A stretch of DNA of 45,567 bases from a virus. Location of the stretch: the IMG/VR virus record IMGVR_UViG_3300030098_004539, positions 82,629-128,195 of that record; one strand, written 5' to 3'. A model generated the notes under the pieces. The model did no database searches. It was not told the origin of the DNA and saw nothing but the letters and a program-made list of their open reading frames with translations. The translations under genes and the position numbers were made by a program. This document shows, one piece after another, positions 44,259-45,567 of the stretch. Position 1 is the first letter of the stretch. The number at the start of each line of letters is the position of its first letter.

Positions 44259-45567
44259 ATGGACTTGTTAAAAGCTCAGTGCTCTCCAGAAAAGCGAGAA
44301 AAAGCAAAAGCAACTTACGATAAGTTGCTTGGCACGCTCAATCAGATTCATTCTGAAGAAGACACAGACAGTGTCGCCGTTAGGCACCTAATCCATAAGA
44401 TAGAAGCAAGTTTGGCGCAGTTACGCCCTTTTATTGCCACAGAGACCGCTACTAAAGGGGGGTCTTCTTCAAGAGTCCTTGCTGGGGGCCTGAAAGGGGA
44501 GCAAGGAGAAACAGTTGATGTTCCTCAAACAAAAATTCAAGTTACGATGGCTGATGGTAGAAAGCGGGTTGTCTCCTTAGATACTACCGATAAAGAAGGT
44601 AACCCTATTCCGAAAGAAGAGTTAGACAAGGATGCTCGTAACTTAGCTATGGAAATGGTAAAGTGGGAGAGTGAAAACGTTGTTACTAAGGTAGCTCCTA
44701 GAGGAAAGGCTGCTCCTAAGAAATCTAAAAAGCCGACACCTAATATACGAGACCTAGGACCAGGACTACATCGCGTAGGAAGTAAGCCTGGGTATGCTCT
44801 TTTTCAGCAGAAGTTTGAAGACGGGTCTGTATCCCCGATTGGGCGCGTTTCTACTAGTGTGCCTAAAAAACAGAGAGAACAAGAGGCTCTTCGAATTATT
44901 TCAGAGTCGAGGGCTGCTGAAAAAGAAGACACAAAAGGCGCACAGACTATTGAGCCTCGACGGGCTAAGAAAAAGTCTGTTCCAGAAAGGGAGATCGCTA
45001 AACCGTCTACTAACATGCAAGAAGTCCCTGACTATCCTAATGTGTCTGACGCTCACAACATGACTCCTTCCGAGTTTAGAAAAGAAGTTAATGAATTTTA
45101 CCGGAAGAATAATGTTTTAGGGTCTCTTAGGAGTACTGCCGCTAAAGAGGCTTCTAGGCTTAGAAGGTTAGAGAACGCCACAGACGATCCCAAAAGGAAA
45201 CAACGTCTTCAGAATATGAGAAGCGCGGTACAAGACAAGCTAAAAGAGGACATAGCTAGTCTTAAAGAAAAGGTAAGTAAACGCGCCCTCGACAAGGAGC
45301 ACCGTCGTTTAGTAGAGAAGCGACTAGAGCGGTACCACGCATCTTATAAAGCCTCACCAAAAGCTACACAAACACCTACTATTTCTAGAGATACTATTAA
45401 GTATCATAATCTAGACCACTTAGCTTTAAATGATGCTTCCGATGACGCTGATGTTGACGTTGTAAAAGATAAAGAGAGAAAGAAAGAAAACCTATATAGG
45501 GCTGCAAGAGATAAAAGGTTAGCAGAGGCGTTTGGTGTAAATCCTCGAACAGACATATATAGAGATG
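44259..45567 (+). CDS. Large Lys-rich virion-type protein, truncated at right edge
   Basis: ATG 44259 with AAGGAGG about 10 bases upstream; 436 codons are open to the end of the window with no stop. The first 60 residues (MDLLKAQCSPEKREKAKATY, then TLNQIHSEEDTDS) are helical; a beta-like domain lies at about 165-215 (IRDLGPGLHRVGSKPGYALF, DGSVSPIGRVSTSV); then charged coiled coil (SLRSTAAKEASRLRRLENAT). The composition matches the giant gene before it, so it is probably part of the same late set. Function unknown. Confidence 0.75.
   Translation, partial: MDLLKAQCSPEKREKAKATYDKLLGTLNQIHSEEDTDSVAVRHLIHKIEASLAQLRPFIATETATKGGSSSRVLAGGLKGEQGETVDVPQTKIQVTMADGRKRVVSLDTTDKEGNPIPKEELDKDARNLAMEMVKWESENVVTKVAPRGKAAPKKSKKPTPNIRDLGPGLHRVGSKPGYALFQQKFEDGSVSPIGRVSTSVPKKQREQEALRIISESRAAEKEDTKGAQTIEPRRAKKKSVPEREIAKPSTNMQEVPDYPNVSDAHNMTPSEFRKEVNEFYRKNNVLGSLRSTAAKEASRLRRLENATDDPKRKQRLQNMRSAVQDKLKEDIASLKEKVSKRALDKEHRRLVEKRLERYHASYKASPKATQTPTISRDTIKYHNLDHLALNDASDDADVDVVKDKERKKENLYRAARDKRLAEAFGVNPRTDIYRD

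Overview
This window looks like part of a large lytic tailed double-stranded DNA bacteriophage genome, open at both ends. The support is a terminase large subunit with a probable small subunit next to it, a Dam-type methylase, an SbcC/gp46-like recombination ATPase, a PD-(D/E)XK nuclease, one phage-type tRNA-Leu, dozens of tiny tightly packed genes, and at the right end a run of very large repeat-rich virion-type proteins including one of 3097 residues. No integrase, repressor or transposase was seen. Everything points rightward except one truncated gene at the far left. Strong AGGAGG ribosome sites, frequent GTG/TTG starts, TTGACA-type promoters and UUCG-loop terminators suggest a host with ordinary sigma-70 transcription. 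A Gram-positive, possibly actinobacterial, host is my guess, with low confidence.

Layout. 1-950: leftward truncated gene and a divergent regulatory gap. 950-6.2 kb: DNA metabolism (SbcC, HAD phosphatase, resolvase-like nuclease), tRNA-Leu(UAA) and small Zn-finger proteins. 6.2-10.4 kb: NYN RNase-like protein, terminase large subunit, HTH protein (probable small terminase), Dam methylase. 10.5-23 kb: an accessory field of small genes, many behind their own 'class A' promoter (TTGACW, mostly 17-bp spacer, often with an ATACT/AGTAT dyad in the spacer), with two gene-free stretches that fold as candidate structured RNAs (15111-15300 and 17202-17490). 18.7-20.35 kb: a block of different base composition, ending at a long inverted repeat and a 20-bp-period tandem repeat array (possible origin or regulatory region). 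23-29.8 kb: monocistronic or bicistronic cassettes, most bracketed by a nearly identical 'class B' promoter (TTTAGGGG-TTGNNN, 16 bp, TAAAAT) and an intrinsic terminator. 30-31.3 kb: small genes with a tandem paralog pair. 31.4-45.6 kb: cupin-like protein, a 933-aa repeat protein, the 3097-aa protein and a further truncated large protein.

How it fits together. The right end is probably late virion or ejected proteins. The giant protein carries a DdrB/ParB-like domain typical of 'polyvalent' proteins delivered with phage DNA. The 10-31 kb field resembles a host-takeover region, with repeated near-identical promoters allowing coordinated expression of many small effectors. A theme worth testing is control at the Shine-Dalgarno (SD) site: the candidate RNA at 15111 carries an exposed ACCTCCTT that copies the anti-SD of 16S rRNA, and several leaders can mask their own SD.
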